Origin: Ornithinimicrobium sp. F0845
GTDB lineage: Bacteria; Actinomycetota; Actinomycetes; Actinomycetales; Dermatophilaceae
DNA length: 64,000 nt
Direction of reading: 5' to 3'
Assembly: GCF_023015765.1 (NCBI RefSeq)
Contig: NZ_JALKAL010000001.1
Location: 233,478-297,477 of the forward strand
The position numbers were made by a program, and so were the translations under genes. The notes below the pieces were generated by a model. The model was not told the DNA's origin. It did not search any database and saw only the letters and a program-made list of their open reading frames with translations. This document shows positions 48,937 through 57,999 of this stretch, in pieces. Each line of letters starts with the position of its first letter. Within the stretch, counting starts at the first letter, position 1.

Positions 48937-50400
48937 ATGACCTGGCTCGCGGCGCTCCCGTCCGCCTGGATCGTCCTGGAGACGGGGCTGAAGCTGTATG
49001 CCGTGGGCACGGTGCCGGAGAACCGCCGGCCTGCCTCGTCCTCGGCGTGGCTGCTGCTGATCCTCTTCCTCCCGCTGGTCGGTTTCCCGCTCTACTGGCT
49101 GATCGGCAGCCCGTGGGTGCGGGGACGGCGGCACGAGGTCCAGGCCCGCACCAACCAGCTCCTGGCCGAGGTGAACGCCCCTCTGCCGCAGCTGCCGGAC
49201 GGCGTCACGGTCTCCGACGGGCTGGCCTCGGTGGTCACCATGAACCGGCGGCTCACCGCCCTGCCCTGCGTGACAGGGCGGGACGAAGGGCTCTATGGCG
49301 ACACCGATGACTACTTCGCCGCGCTCGCCGGGGCGATCGGCGCCGCGCGGGAGCACGTGCACATCGAGTTCTACATCGTGGCGCGGGACGACGCGACCGA
49401 GCCGGTTTTCCAGGCCATGTTCGAGGCCGTCCGGCGTGGCGTCCAGGTCCGGCTGCTCCTGGACCACCTCGGCTCGCGCAAGTATCCCGGCCGCACGCAG
49501 ATGCAGGAGGCCCTCACCGCCGGCGGGGTGCAGTGGCACCACATGATGCCGATCGACCCGCTGCGGGGCCGGTGGCGGCGCCCCGACCTGCGCAACCACC
49601 GCAAGCTGATGGTGGTCGACGGCACCGTCGGCTTCATCGGCTCGCACAACCTGATCGGCGCGGCCTACGGCAGCGCCGCGAACGAGAAGATCGGGCGCCG
49701 GTGGAAGGACCTGAGCATGCGGGTCACCGGTGACGTGGTGACCTCCCTGCAGTCGGTCTTCCTGACCGACTGGTTCACCGAGACGGGCGAGCTGCTGGAC
49801 CGCACGACATACTTGATCGACCAGCCGGACCTGCTCCCGGGTGACCGGGACAACGCCCTGCAGCTCGTCCCCTCGGGTCCGGGCTTCCCGACCGAGCCCA
49901 ACCTGAGGATGTTCACCGCCCTGGTGAGCCAGGCGACCGAGAAGATCTCCATCACCAGCCCCTACTTCGTCCCGGACGAGTCGCTGCTGGCCGCCATCAC
50001 CTCCGCGGCCTACCGCGGGGTCCGGGTCGAGCTCTTCGTCGGCGAGCAGGCGGACCAGTTCCTGGTCGGGCACGCCCAGCGCTCCTACTACCGCGCGCTG
50101 CTCACCGCCGGCGTGGTCATCCACCTCTACCCGACCCCCACGGTGCTGCACGGCAAGTACCTCACCGTGGACGACGCGGTGGGCGTCATCGGCTCCTCCA
50201 ACATGGACTTCCGCTCCTTCGGCCTGACCTACGAGATCATGCTGATGGGCTTCGGCGGCAGCATGGTCGCCCGGTTGCAGGCCAACGATGACGAGTACCG
50301 CGCGGTGTGCCGCGAGCTGACCCTGGAGGAGTGGGACGCCCAGCCGTGGCACGCCCGCTACATCGACAACGTCTGCCGCCTGACCGCGGCGCTGATGTAG
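48937..50400 (+). CDS. cls: Cardiolipin synthase (phospholipase D family)
   Basis: 487 residues with two N-terminal membrane segments, the second 'SAWLLLILFLPLVGFPLYWLIG'. Two HKD catalytic motifs are intact: 'RNHRKLMVVDGTVGFIGSHN' and 'LHGKYLTVDDAVGVIGSSNM'. Joins two phosphatidylglycerol molecules, or a related alcohol, to make cardiolipin. It begins 30 bp after pstB and could be read from the pst transcript. Confidence 0.92.
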   Translation: MTWLAALPSAWIVLETGLKLYAVGTVPENRRPASSSAWLLLILFLPLVGFPLYWLIGSPWVRGRRHEVQARTNQLLAEVNAPLPQLPDGVTVSDGLASVVTMNRRLTALPCVTGRDEGLYGDTDDYFAALAGAIGAAREHVHIEFYIVARDDATEPVFQAMFEAVRRGVQVRLLLDHLGSRKYPGRTQMQEALTAGGVQWHHMMPIDPLRGRWRRPDLRNHRKLMVVDGTVGFIGSHNLIGAAYGSAANEKIGRRWKDLSMRVTGDVVTSLQSVFLTDWFTETGELLDRTTYLIDQPDLLPGDRDNALQLVPSGPGFPTEPNLRMFTALVSQATEKISITSPYFVPDESLLAAITSAAYRGVRVELFVGEQADQFLVGHAQRSYYRALLTAGVVIHLYPTPTVLHGKYLTVDDAVGVIGSSNMDFRSFGLTYEIMLMGFGGSMVARLQANDDEYRAVCRELTLEEWDAQPWHARYIDNVCRLTAALM

Positions 50401-50404
50401 CCGC

Positions 50405-51364
50405 TCAGACGGGCGGGCGGTGTCGCTCGACGTGGACGACGTTCGCGTCCGGTCCGGTGCCGGCCAGATGGACTGCCAGCACCTCACCCTTGTCCATCCC
50501 CTGCCTGGCCAGGCGGGTCAGCATCCGCGCCGACCGTCCGGCAGGTGCCAGACCGGCGAGCGTGGTCAGTATGCCGGGCAGCACCGGTCCGTGGGTGCAC
50601 AGGGCGGTCCCCGCCCCGCGGGCGAGCACCGCGCCCAGGTGCTTGGCCGCCTTGTCCGGTGCCGCCTCGAACCCCTCCTCGGACAGACCCTTGCGGGTCG
50701 TCAGCCGCAGACCGGACTCCACGGCATACGGGGCCAGCGTGTCGGCGCAACGGACCGAGGGCGAGCTGACCAGGTGCTCCGGGTCGTAGGCCGTGAGCAG
50801 CGGGATGATCCGCCGGGTCCGCCGCTGACCGGCCTCGGTGAGCGGTCGGTCGGGGTCGACGCCGCGCCAGGACCCGCGCCCCACCGCCTTGGCGTGCCGC
50901 ACCACGAGCAGGGTCCAGGTCTCCAGGTGCCCGTCGGTGTGGGCCTCGACGGCGGCGTCCAGCTGCTCTCGGTCCCGGCGGTAGCTCAGGCGCTCCCTGG
51001 CCTCCTGCGCGCCGAGCCAGCGCACCTCGTCGATCTCGTGCTCGAGGTGACCGTGCCCCCCGGTCACGGTGCCCGCCCAGTAGCGCACCTGCTTGAGCTG
51101 TGGGCGTCCGTCCTTGGTGCCCAGGCCGTAGAAGGAGGTGGGCAGCGGCGGCCCGAGGCGCACCCGCAGGCCGGTCTCCTCCAGGGTCTCCCGGGCCGCG
51201 GCCACCGCCCACTCCTCGCCCACCTCGAGCTTGCCCTTGGGCCAGGACCAGTCGTCATACTGCGGTCGGTGCACGAGCGCGAACTCCAGCTCACCGTCCC
51301 GCAGGCGCCACGGGAGGACCCCCGAGGCACGGACGAGCACCGCGCGTTCGGTCTGCGTCGCCAC
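50405..51364 (-). CDS. NUDIX hydrolase fused to histidine phosphatase (MutT1-like)
   Basis: 319 residues. Residues 1-140 hold a Nudix box: 'GKLEVGEEWAVAAARETLEETGL' reduced to G-x5-E-x7-RE-x2-EE-x-G. The C-terminal half is a histidine-phosphatase domain beginning 'LLVVRHAKAVGRGSW' (RHG-type His). This fusion matches mycobacterial MutT1, which degrades 8-oxo-dGTP and diadenosine polyphosphates, and which likewise sits beside ppk. It ends 13 bp before the ppk stop and is on the same strand, so co-transcription is likely. Confidence 0.9.
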   Translation of the reverse strand: MATQTERAVLVRASGVLPWRLRDGELEFALVHRPQYDDWSWPKGKLEVGEEWAVAAARETLEETGLRVRLGPPLPTSFYGLGTKDGRPQLKQVRYWAGTVTGGHGHLEHEIDEVRWLGAQEARERLSYRRDREQLDAAVEAHTDGHLETWTLLVVRHAKAVGRGSWRGVDPDRPLTEAGQRRTRRIIPLLTAYDPEHLVSSPSVRCADTLAPYAVESGLRLTTRKGLSEEGFEAAPDKAAKHLGAVLARGAGTALCTHGPVLPGILTTLAGLAPAGRSARMLTRLARQGMDKGEVLAVHLAGTGPDANVVHVERHRPPV

Positions 51365-51377
51365 CGTCTGCCGGTCC

Positions 51378-53612
51378 TCAGCGGCGACGGCCCGGCCGTC
51401 GCCGGGCGCGGTAGGAGGCGATCAGCTCGAACTGGATGTCGGTCAGCGGGACGCCCTCGCTGGACAGGTGGTGCCGGTGCCACTGGCCGTCGGGGGACAG
51501 GTGCCAGCTGGCGACCTCGTCCGAGAACACCCGGTCGAGCAGCGTGCTGAGGGTCTTGAGCTGGTCCCGGTCGGTGATCGGCACCAGCGCCTCGACCCGG
51601 CGGTCCAGGTTGCGGTGCATCATGTCGGCCGAGCCGATGTAGACGGTCGCGGTCTTGCCCCGGCCGAACGCGAAGATCCGGGAGTGCTCGAGGAACCGCC
51701 CCAGGACGGAGCGGACCCGGATCGTCTCCGAGAGGTCGGGCACCCCGGGGCGGATGGCACAGATCCCGCGCACCCACACGTCGACCGAGGCACCGGCCCT
51801 CGAGGCCCGGTAGAGCGCATCGACGACGGCCTCGTCCACGATCGAGTTCAGCTTGAACCGGATCGCCCCGTCAGCGCCCTTGGCGGCCTCGGCGTCGATG
51901 AGCTCGACCAGCCCGGAGCGGACCGACCGCGGCGCGACCAGCAGCCGCTTGAACTTTGACTTGGGGGCCATCCCGGACAGCTGGTTGAACAGCCGGGTCA
52001 GGTCCTCACCGACCCCGTCGTCGCAGGTGAGCAGTCCGAGGTCCTCGTAGAGTCGGGCGGTCTTGGGGTTGTAGTTGCCGGTGCCGACGTGGCAGTAGCG
52101 GCGCAGGCCCCCCTCCTCCTCACGGACCACGAGGCAGAGCTTGGCGTGCGTCTTCAGCCCCACCATGCCGTAGACCACGTGCACGCCCGCGTGCTCCAGC
52201 TTGCGCGCCCACGAGATGTTGTTCTCCTCGTCGAAACGAGCCTTGATCTCCACCACCGCCAGCACCTGCTTGCCGGCCTCGGCAGCGTCGATGAGGGCGT
52301 CGATGATGGGGCTGTCGCCGCTGGTGCGGTAGAGCGTCTGCTTGATGGCCAGGACCTGCGGGTCGTTGGCAGCCTGCTCGATGAATGCCTGCACGGAGGT
52401 GGAGAAGGAGTCGTAGGGGTGGTGCAGCAGGATGTCGCCGGAGCGCATCGCCCGCAGTATGTCGCCTGGTGCAGCGCTCTCGACGGGCGCCAGTGTGGGG
52501 TGGGTCGTGGGCACGAAGTTGGGGTAGCTCAGCTCGGTGCGGTCCAGGTCGGCCACCGTGTTGAGCGCGGTGAGGTCCAGCGGTGAGGGGAGCCGGTAGA
52601 CCTCGGAGGACTGGACGCGCAGCTCCCGGGTGAGCAGGTCCAGGACGTGGTCGTCCATCTCCGACTCGACCTCGAGGCGCACCGGGGGGCCGAACCGTCG
52701 CCGGGTCAGCTCCTTCTCCAGCGCGGTCAGCAGGTTCTCGGCGTCGTCCTCCTCGACCTCCAGGTCCTCGTTGCGGGTGACCCGGAAGGTGTAGGTCTCG
52801 TGGACCTCCATCCCGGGGAAGAGGTACTGCAGGTGGTTGCCGATGAGCTCCTCGAGCAGCACGTAACGGGTGGCGTAGAGCCCGTCCTCGCTGGGGAGCT
52901 CGATGAAGCGGGGCAGCAACGGGGGGACCTTGACCCGCGCGAAGTGCTCGGCCCCGGTCTGGGGGTTGATGAGGATGACCGCCAGGTTGAGGGAGAGCCC
53001 GCTGATGTAGGGGAAGGGGTGCGCCGGGTCGACGGCCAGGGGAGTGAGCACCGGGTAGACGGTGCTGCGGAACATCTCCCCGAGCGACTTCTGCTCCTTG
53101 GCGGTCAGCTCGTCCCAGCGCACCAGCGTGATGCGCTCGCCCTCGAGCGCGGGGGCGATCACCTCCCGGTAGAGCTGGGCGTGGCGCTCCATGAGCTCGT
53201 GCGCGCCGATCGAGATCTCGTCCAGGACCTCGCGCGGCTCGAGTCCGGAGGCGGAGCGGGTGGCGATGCCCGTGGCGATGCGGCGCTTCAGCCCGGCCAC
53301 CCGCACCATGAAGAACTCGTCGAGGTTGCTGGCGAAGATGGCCAGGAACCGGGCCCGCTCCAGCAGGGGGACCTCCGGGTCGGCGGCCAGCTGCAGCACC
53401 CGCTCGTTGAACTGCAGCCAGGAGACCTCGCGGTCCAGGAACCGGTCACCGGGCAGTGCCTCGTCAGTGCCTTCGCCCGCGGTGGCCCCGGGCGGCGCCG
53501 CGCTGATGAATCGCCCGTTGGAGGCACGGGGTCGCTGGGCGCGGATCGTGGGCAGCGGGACGACGGTCGAGGACTCCACGATGTCCGGGACGGACCGGGT
53601 GCTGGAGGTCAT
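51378..53612 (-). CDS. ppk: RNA degradosome-type polyphosphate kinase
   Basis: 744 residues from ATG 53612. '[19 protein letters not shown]' opens the N-terminal helical domain. The catalytic domain has '[15 protein letters not shown]' with the autophosphorylated His and '[24 protein letters not shown]' with the second His. '[32 protein letters not shown]' is the ATP-binding region. It polymerises the ATP gamma-phosphate into polyphosphate. Its position within a phosphate-uptake region is functionally coherent. Confidence 0.95.
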   Translation of the reverse strand: MTSSTRSVPDIVESSTVVPLPTIRAQRPRASNGRFISAAPPGATAGEGTDEALPGDRFLDREVSWLQFNERVLQLAADPEVPLLERARFLAIFASNLDEFFMVRVAGLKRRIATGIATRSASGLEPREVLDEISIGAHELMERHAQLYREVIAPALEGERITLVRWDELTAKEQKSLGEMFRSTVYPVLTPLAVDPAHPFPYISGLSLNLAVILINPQTGAEHFARVKVPPLLPRFIELPSEDGLYATRYVLLEELIGNHLQYLFPGMEVHETYTFRVTRNEDLEVEEDDAENLLTALEKELTRRRFGPPVRLEVESEMDDHVLDLLTRELRVQSSEVYRLPSPLDLTALNTVADLDRTELSYPNFVPTTHPTLAPVESAAPGDILRAMRSGDILLHHPYDSFSTSVQAFIEQAANDPQVLAIKQTLYRTSGDSPIIDALIDAAEAGKQVLAVVEIKARFDEENNISWARKLEHAGVHVVYGMVGLKTHAKLCLVVREEEGGLRRYCHVGTGNYNPKTARLYEDLGLLTCDDGVGEDLTRLFNQLSGMAPKSKFKRLLVAPRSVRSGLVELIDAEAAKGADGAIRFKLNSIVDEAVVDALYRASRAGASVDVWVRGICAIRPGVPDLSETIRVRSVLGRFLEHSRIFAFGRGKTATVYIGSADMMHRNLDRRVEALVPITDRDQLKTLSTLLDRVFSDEVASWHLSPDGQWHRHHLSSEGVPLTDIQFELIASYRARRRPGRRR

Positions 53613-53690
53613 GTCAGCCAGTCTGCCACCACCGTCGGCAGCTGCGACGACACAGGTGTGCGGCGTCACCGGCGCGCGGAGGGGTGCTGC

Positions 53691-54635
53691 TCAGGCTGGT
53701 GCGTCCGCGGCGGCATACATGACGTCGATAGCGGACCGCTCGAACCCCAGCCGGTGGTAGGTGGCCAGCGCTGGAGCGTTGTCCCCCTCGACGTAGAGGG
53801 TGGCGCTGGCCAGGCCGCGATTGCGCAGGTGGTGCAGCCCCACCAGGGTCACCACGGTGCCGAGTCCGCGTCCCTGGTAGGCCGGGTCGACCCCGACGAC
53901 GTAGACCTCGCCGGAGGCGGGCACACTGTGGCCCGGCTCCGCCGGCTCGACCTTGGTCCAGTGGAATCCGGCGAGGTCGTCCCCGTGCTCGATGAGCAGG
54001 AATCCGTGGGGGTCGAACCACGGCTCCTGGGTCCGGTCCTGGAGGTCGGCCAGGGTCATCCGGCCCTGTTCCGGGTGGTCCGCGAAGGCTCGGGCGTTGA
54101 CCGCCAGCCAGCGCTCCTCGTCGCGGCCGCGCTCGAAGCTGCGCACCGTGAAGCCCTCCGGCAGCGTGACTCCCGGCAGCTCGGACCACTCTCCGCGCAG
54201 CGGCCGGGTCATCTGCCACAGCTCGCGGACCGGTGACAGGTCCAGGCTGGAGAAGAGGTTCCGTGCGGCGGGTAGGTCACCGTGGGCCCAGAACCGCGTG
54301 TGCGGCCACTGCGCGAGCACCGCCTGCGCCAGGGCGCGGCCGTGCCCTGCGTGCCGGTGGTCCGGGTCCACGACGATCTCTGCCGACGGGGGGTCGGTCA
54401 GCTCGACGTGCGCATAGGCGACCACGCCGGTGCGCGGACTGTCCGGGTGCTCCTCGATGAGCAGGTGCCTGGTGGGGGCCTCGCTGGCCGCCGATCCGGG
54501 CAGGCGGCGGACGTCGAGCACGGTCTGCTCGGACAGGGGGCGCACCCCGTCGTGGGTCGCCGCCCGCACGGCCATGGCCAGCACGTCCGCGGACTGGGCC
54601 GGTTCCAGGTGTGCGTCGGTCACAGTCGGCTGCAT
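53691..54635 (-). CDS. mshD: Mycothiol synthase
   Basis: 314 residues with two GNAT acetyltransferase domains. The C-terminal one has the acetyl-CoA site 'VYVVGVDPAYQGRGLGTVVT' and 'HHLRNRGLASATLYVEGDNAPALATYHRLGFE'. The N-terminal one has 'IVVDPDHRHAGHGRALAQAVL'. 'PHGFLLIEHGDDLAGFHWTKV' is typical of MshD. It acetylates Cys-GlcN-Ins in the last step of mycothiol synthesis. The glnR-mshD pairing, 4 bp apart here, is also found in mycobacteria. Confidence 0.93.
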   Translation of the reverse strand: MQPTVTDAHLEPAQSADVLAMAVRAATHDGVRPLSEQTVLDVRRLPGSAASEAPTRHLLIEEHPDSPRTGVVAYAHVELTDPPSAEIVVDPDHRHAGHGRALAQAVLAQWPHTRFWAHGDLPAARNLFSSLDLSPVRELWQMTRPLRGEWSELPGVTLPEGFTVRSFERGRDEERWLAVNARAFADHPEQGRMTLADLQDRTQEPWFDPHGFLLIEHGDDLAGFHWTKVEPAEPGHSVPASGEVYVVGVDPAYQGRGLGTVVTLVGLHHLRNRGLASATLYVEGDNAPALATYHRLGFERSAIDVMYAAADAPA

Positions 54636-54639
54636 CGGG

Positions 54640-55359
54640 CTATTCCACCATGCCGCCGTCGGTCACGGAGCGGGGCGCCCGGGCAAAGCGGTAGCCGACG
54701 TTGCGGATCGTGCCGATCAGCGACTCCCGCTCCGGTCCGAGCTTGGCGCGGAGCCGCCGGATGTGGACGTCCACCGTGCGGGTCCCACCGTAGTAGTCGG
54801 TGCCCCACACCTCGTGCAGCAGCTGCTCGCGCGTCACCACCCGGCCGGGATGGCTGACCAGGAACTTCAGCAGCTCGAACTCCTTGAAGGTGAGGTCCAG
54901 GGGCTCTCCTCCCGCCCGGACCATCCAGCTGGCCTCATCGACCTCGACGTCGGCGACCTGGATCGGGCTGGCCGTCGCCGTCGGGGCAGCGACGTGAGGG
55001 GCGGGTGGGGACGCGCTCGCTCGACGGAGCCGTGCCGCCAGCTCGGTGGGGCCGCAGCCGGTCAGCACGAAGTCGGTGATCGGCCACTGCTCGTCCAGGG
55101 CGACCAGGCCCCCATCGGCGAAGACCGCGATGACGGGACAGTCCAGCTGCATCGCGTCGATGGTGCGGGCCACCGTGCGTGCCTGGACGAGCGCCCGGGT
55201 CGCGTCGATGAGGACCAGACCGGGGGGAGGACCGGTCAGCAGCTCGGCGGGGTCCAGCTCCAGGACCCGCAGCCGGTGGGGGAGCAGTTCGAGGGCGGGC
55301 AGCACGGTGAGCGGCGCGTCCGGGGCGCCACCGGGAGTGAGCAGTGCCAACTCGGCCAC
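54640..55359 (-). CDS. glnR: GlnR-type OmpR-family nitrogen regulator
   Basis: About 239 residues from GTG 55359; GTG 55386 is an alternative. TATCCT lies 6 bp before GTG 55359, a spacing that suits a leaderless transcript. The N-terminal domain is an atypical receiver ('PGLVLIDATRALVQARTVART') without a clear phosphorylation pocket. The winged helix is 'LDLTFKEFELLKFLVSHPGRVVTREQLLHEVWG' and 'GGTRTVDVHIRRLRAKLGPE', almost the GlnR consensus. GlnR controls nitrogen assimilation genes in Actinobacteria, often with cross-talk from PhoP. Confidence 0.88.
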   Translation of the reverse strand: MAELALLTPGGAPDAPLTVLPALELLPHRLRVLELDPAELLTGPPPGLVLIDATRALVQARTVARTIDAMQLDCPVIAVFADGGLVALDEQWPITDFVLTGCGPTELAARLRRASASPPAPHVAAPTATASPIQVADVEVDEASWMVRAGGEPLDLTFKEFELLKFLVSHPGRVVTREQLLHEVWGTDYYGGTRTVDVHIRRLRAKLGPERESLIGTIRNVGYRFARAPRSVTDGGMVE

Positions 55360-55454
55360 CCGGTCAGGATAATCGCCCTCCCCCACCCACGACCGAGCGC
55401 GTGGTGTCGCGTCTCCTCAGCTCCGCTGGAGGCCGGTGATGGCACCATGGGCCT

Positions 55455-56234
55455 GTGCCGCGCCGCCCAGCCCCACTGCCGCCCGCTGTTGAGGTGGCGA
55501 CCTTGGTGTGCTGTGCAGCGGCGGTCGTGGCACTGGGGGCGATGGCCAGTCCGGACGTCCTGGCGCTCGCCCTGTGGATCGGTGGAGCGGTCCTGGCGTG
55601 GGGCTGGGCGGGCATGCTCGCTCTCCCTGCGCCCCGTGGCACGTCGGTGGTGCTGCTGATCGGCTCGCTCGCTGTCGTGCTCAGTGCCTCGCTGGACAAC
55701 GAGCGGCCCTGGCTCACCTGGGTGGCGGAGGCCCTGGCCATCGCCGTCGTGGTGGCCTTCCTCCACCAGCTTCTCCGGGTCGATGGTCGACCTCGGATCG
55801 TGGAGTCGGTGAGCTCGGTCGTTCTGGGCCTCGGGCTCATCACCTGCGGCGTCCTTCTCATCCCGCTGGCCGGCACGGTCCAGGGCGCCGCCCTGGTCGC
55901 GGCCACCGTCGCAGGTGCGGCGGGCAGCGCCCTCACCGACACACTGGGCCGGTGGGCGGCGGTGCGGCCCTGGCTGGTCCCGCTCGCCCTCGCAGCCGGT
56001 GGGGTCGGCGCGACCGTCGTCGCCCTCGTCCTCGACGAGCCGTGGAGCATCTTCATGCTGGCGGGAGTCGTGGCCGGGGCAGTGAGCCACGCGACCCGGT
56101 CGGTGCTGCGCATCCTGCCCACGATGGCCCACGCGCGACCCCGGCTGGTCATGGCCATCACCTCGCTGCTGGTGACCGGCCCGGTCGCCTACGCCGTGGC
56201 CCTCGCGCTGCTGCCCGCCACCGCGCTGACCTGA
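55455..56234 (+). CDS. Polytopic membrane protein of unknown function
   Basis: 259 residues from GTG 55455, with about seven or eight hydrophobic helices and few charges. A cytoplasmic-looking segment 'HQLLRVDGRPRIVESVSSVV' lies in the middle, and a loop 'DEPWSIFMLAGVVAGAVSHATRSVLRILP' is near the C-terminus. It is divergent from glnR, as an unnamed membrane-protein gene commonly is in related actinobacteria. No family was recognised. Confidence 0.7.
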   Translation: MPRRPAPLPPAVEVATLVCCAAAVVALGAMASPDVLALALWIGGAVLAWGWAGMLALPAPRGTSVVLLIGSLAVVLSASLDNERPWLTWVAEALAIAVVVAFLHQLLRVDGRPRIVESVSSVVLGLGLITCGVLLIPLAGTVQGAALVAATVAGAAGSALTDTLGRWAAVRPWLVPLALAAGGVGATVVALVLDEPWSIFMLAGVVAGAVSHATRSVLRILPTMAHARPRLVMAITSLLVTGPVAYAVALALLPATALT

Positions 56235-56264
56235 CCTGCTGACCGCCACCGCGCTGACCTGAGC
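56215..56264. repeat. 28-bp tandem duplication at a gene end
   Basis: CCGCCACCGCGCTGACCTGA at 56215 recurs at 56243. It copies the last codons and stop of the membrane-protein gene into the spacer. The remaining spacer up to 56343 shows no other feature. Confidence 0.75.
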
Positions 56265-56343
56265 TGCTGCGGGGGTCCTGGACCGCCACGTGGAGGACGC
56301 TTCAGCTGGCCACCGCGCCGCCTGAGCCACCTACGATGGGGCT

Positions 56344-56841
56344 GTGGCTTTTGAACTCGACCCGAACATGCCCTCCGAGCTGGCCCCACTGGCCTGGCTG
56401 ATCGGCCGCTGGGAGGGGGCCGGTGTCGTCGGTTACCCGACGATCGAGTCGCACAACTTCGGGCAGGAGCTGGAGGTCAGCCATGACGGCCGCCCGTTCC
56501 TGCGCTGGGAGTCCCGCACCTGGCTCCTGGACGAGGCAGGCAACAAGGTGCGGCCCGGTGCGACCGAGCTCGGCTTCTGGCGGCCGTTGCCTGATGGTGA
56601 GGTGGAGTTCCTGCTGACCCACCCGACGGGGATCGTGGAGATGTACTTCGGCAGCACCAGCCCCGCCAAGATCGAGGTGCGCACGGACAGCGTCGTGCGC
56701 AGCCCCCATGCCAAGGAGTACACCGCGGCGCACCGCCTCTACGGGCTGGTCAACTCCAACCTCATGTGGGTCATGGACATGGCCGCCGTGGGTCAACCCC
56801 TGACCAGCCACCTGTCCGCCGAGCTCAAGCGCGTCGGCTGA
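56344..56841 (+). CDS. FABP-like heme-binding (nitrobindin) protein
   Basis: 165 residues from GTG 56344, a ten-stranded beta-barrel of the THAP4/nitrobindin family. 'LAPLAWLIGRWEGAGVVGYP' is the family start motif (P-L-x-W-L-x-G-x-W-x-G). 'HRLYGLVNSNLMWVMDMAA' near the end contributes the His that binds heme iron in nitrobindins. Probably handles nitric oxide or peroxynitrite in the cytoplasm. The mycobacterial orthologue lies in the same glnR neighbourhood. Confidence 0.88.
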   Translation: MAFELDPNMPSELAPLAWLIGRWEGAGVVGYPTIESHNFGQELEVSHDGRPFLRWESRTWLLDEAGNKVRPGATELGFWRPLPDGEVEFLLTHPTGIVEMYFGSTSPAKIEVRTDSVVRSPHAKEYTAAHRLYGLVNSNLMWVMDMAAVGQPLTSHLSAELKRVG

Positions 56842-56856
56842 GCAGCCGCTGCAGCG

Positions 56857-57954
56857 TCAGCGCCCAAAACCCTGCGTCGGTGACACGTCGTCGCGATAGT
56901 CCTCCATCGTGTCGGTGCGCAGGTGCTCGCGGAGCACCTCGAACTGCGCTTCGTGGGGGATGACGATCGATCCGGCCAGGTCGTCCGAGCCGATGCCGCT
57001 CCACGGTGCTGTCACGAAGTGGATGTCACCGCCTCGCAGGTCGCGCAGCTGCCAGCCGAGATCGCGCATGTCGCTGACCTTCAGGTCCTCGTCGACGGTG
57101 AGGTTCTGCGTCGCCGCGTCGACGACGGTGGCCAGCCGAGCGGGGTTGGTGAACGTGTCACGCGTCAGCACCTTGAGCATGACGGCCTTGATGAACTCCT
57201 GCTGCCGGTGGCCGCGGGAGATGTCGCCCTGGCTGAGGTTGTAGCGCTCGCGGACAAAACGGAGGCCGGTCTCGCCGTCCATGTGGGTCATCCCCACCTC
57301 GAAGCCCGGGCTTGCCTCGGCGACGTTGACGTCGACGCCGCCCACCGCGTCGGTCAGCGACTGGAAGCTCTCGAAGTCGGTGATGACGACGTGATCCACC
57401 GGCACGCCGATCAGAGGCTGGATCGTCTCCACCAGGAGCGGTGGGCCGCCGAAGGCGTAGGCGGCGTTGAGCTTGTTCTTGCGCTCCGAGCCGGGGATCT
57501 CCACGAACAGGTCGCGCGGGAAGTGGATGAGGTCGACACGTTCCCGTTCGTGCGAGACGTGCATCAGCACCATCACGTCGGACCGGCCACGGTCGGCGTC
57601 AGGGTCCCTGCTGTCCGAACCGATGACCAGGATGTTCAGCGCGTCACCGGCCTCTGCGGGCTTGTCGGGCGGCGCCGGGGTGACGACGGAGTCCTCGCCG
57701 CGGATGGGGGAGTCCGGGAGGAGCTGTGCGTGGGTGATGTTGCTGCTGACCTTCCAGTTGAGGAAGGCCAGGTAGCCCGCGACGGTGCCAACGCCGAGCA
57801 GCACCAGGGTCACGAACGAGACGATCGCGATCCGCAGCCCGCGCCGTCGTCGGCGGCGTGGGCGCACGCCCACGTCGTCCTGGGCGCCGGTGCCGTCGAA
57901 GATGTCATCGCCCTCGTCGGCAGCCGGCAGGTCTCCCTCGTAGTCCCCTGCCAT
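56857..57954 (-). CDS. LytR-CpsA-Psr family wall-polymer ligase
   Basis: 365 residues from ATG 57954; the frame continues far upstream but this is the natural start before the membrane segment. An acidic N-terminus, an RRRRRR stop and one transmembrane helix ('IAIVSFVTLVLLGVGTVAGYLAFL') are followed by the LCP domain. Conserved arginines and aspartates are in 'ILVIGSDSRDPDADRGRSDVMVLMHV', 'DLIHFPRDLFVEIPG', 'DAVGGVDVNV' and 'GLRFVRERYNLSQGDISRGHRQQEFIKAV'. LCP enzymes attach anionic or arabinogalactan-like polymers to peptidoglycan. Confidence 0.92.
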   Translation of the reverse strand: MAGDYEGDLPAADEGDDIFDGTGAQDDVGVRPRRRRRRGLRIAIVSFVTLVLLGVGTVAGYLAFLNWKVSSNITHAQLLPDSPIRGEDSVVTPAPPDKPAEAGDALNILVIGSDSRDPDADRGRSDVMVLMHVSHERERVDLIHFPRDLFVEIPGSERKNKLNAAYAFGGPPLLVETIQPLIGVPVDHVVITDFESFQSLTDAVGGVDVNVAEASPGFEVGMTHMDGETGLRFVRERYNLSQGDISRGHRQQEFIKAVMLKVLTRDTFTNPARLATVVDAATQNLTVDEDLKVSDMRDLGWQLRDLRGGDIHFVTAPWSGIGSDDLAGSIVIPHEAQFEVLREHLRTDTMEDYRDDVSPTQGFGR

Positions 57955-57999
57955 GGGAGCGGATTCTACGTCCCGAACCTGGGGGGATACCGTGAAGAG

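Noticed and set aside
56923-57993. N-terminal extension of the YgfZ frame back to 56923
   Set aside because: It runs antisense through the LCP gene and lacks any YgfZ similarity; the GTG at 58000 gives a normal-length protein.
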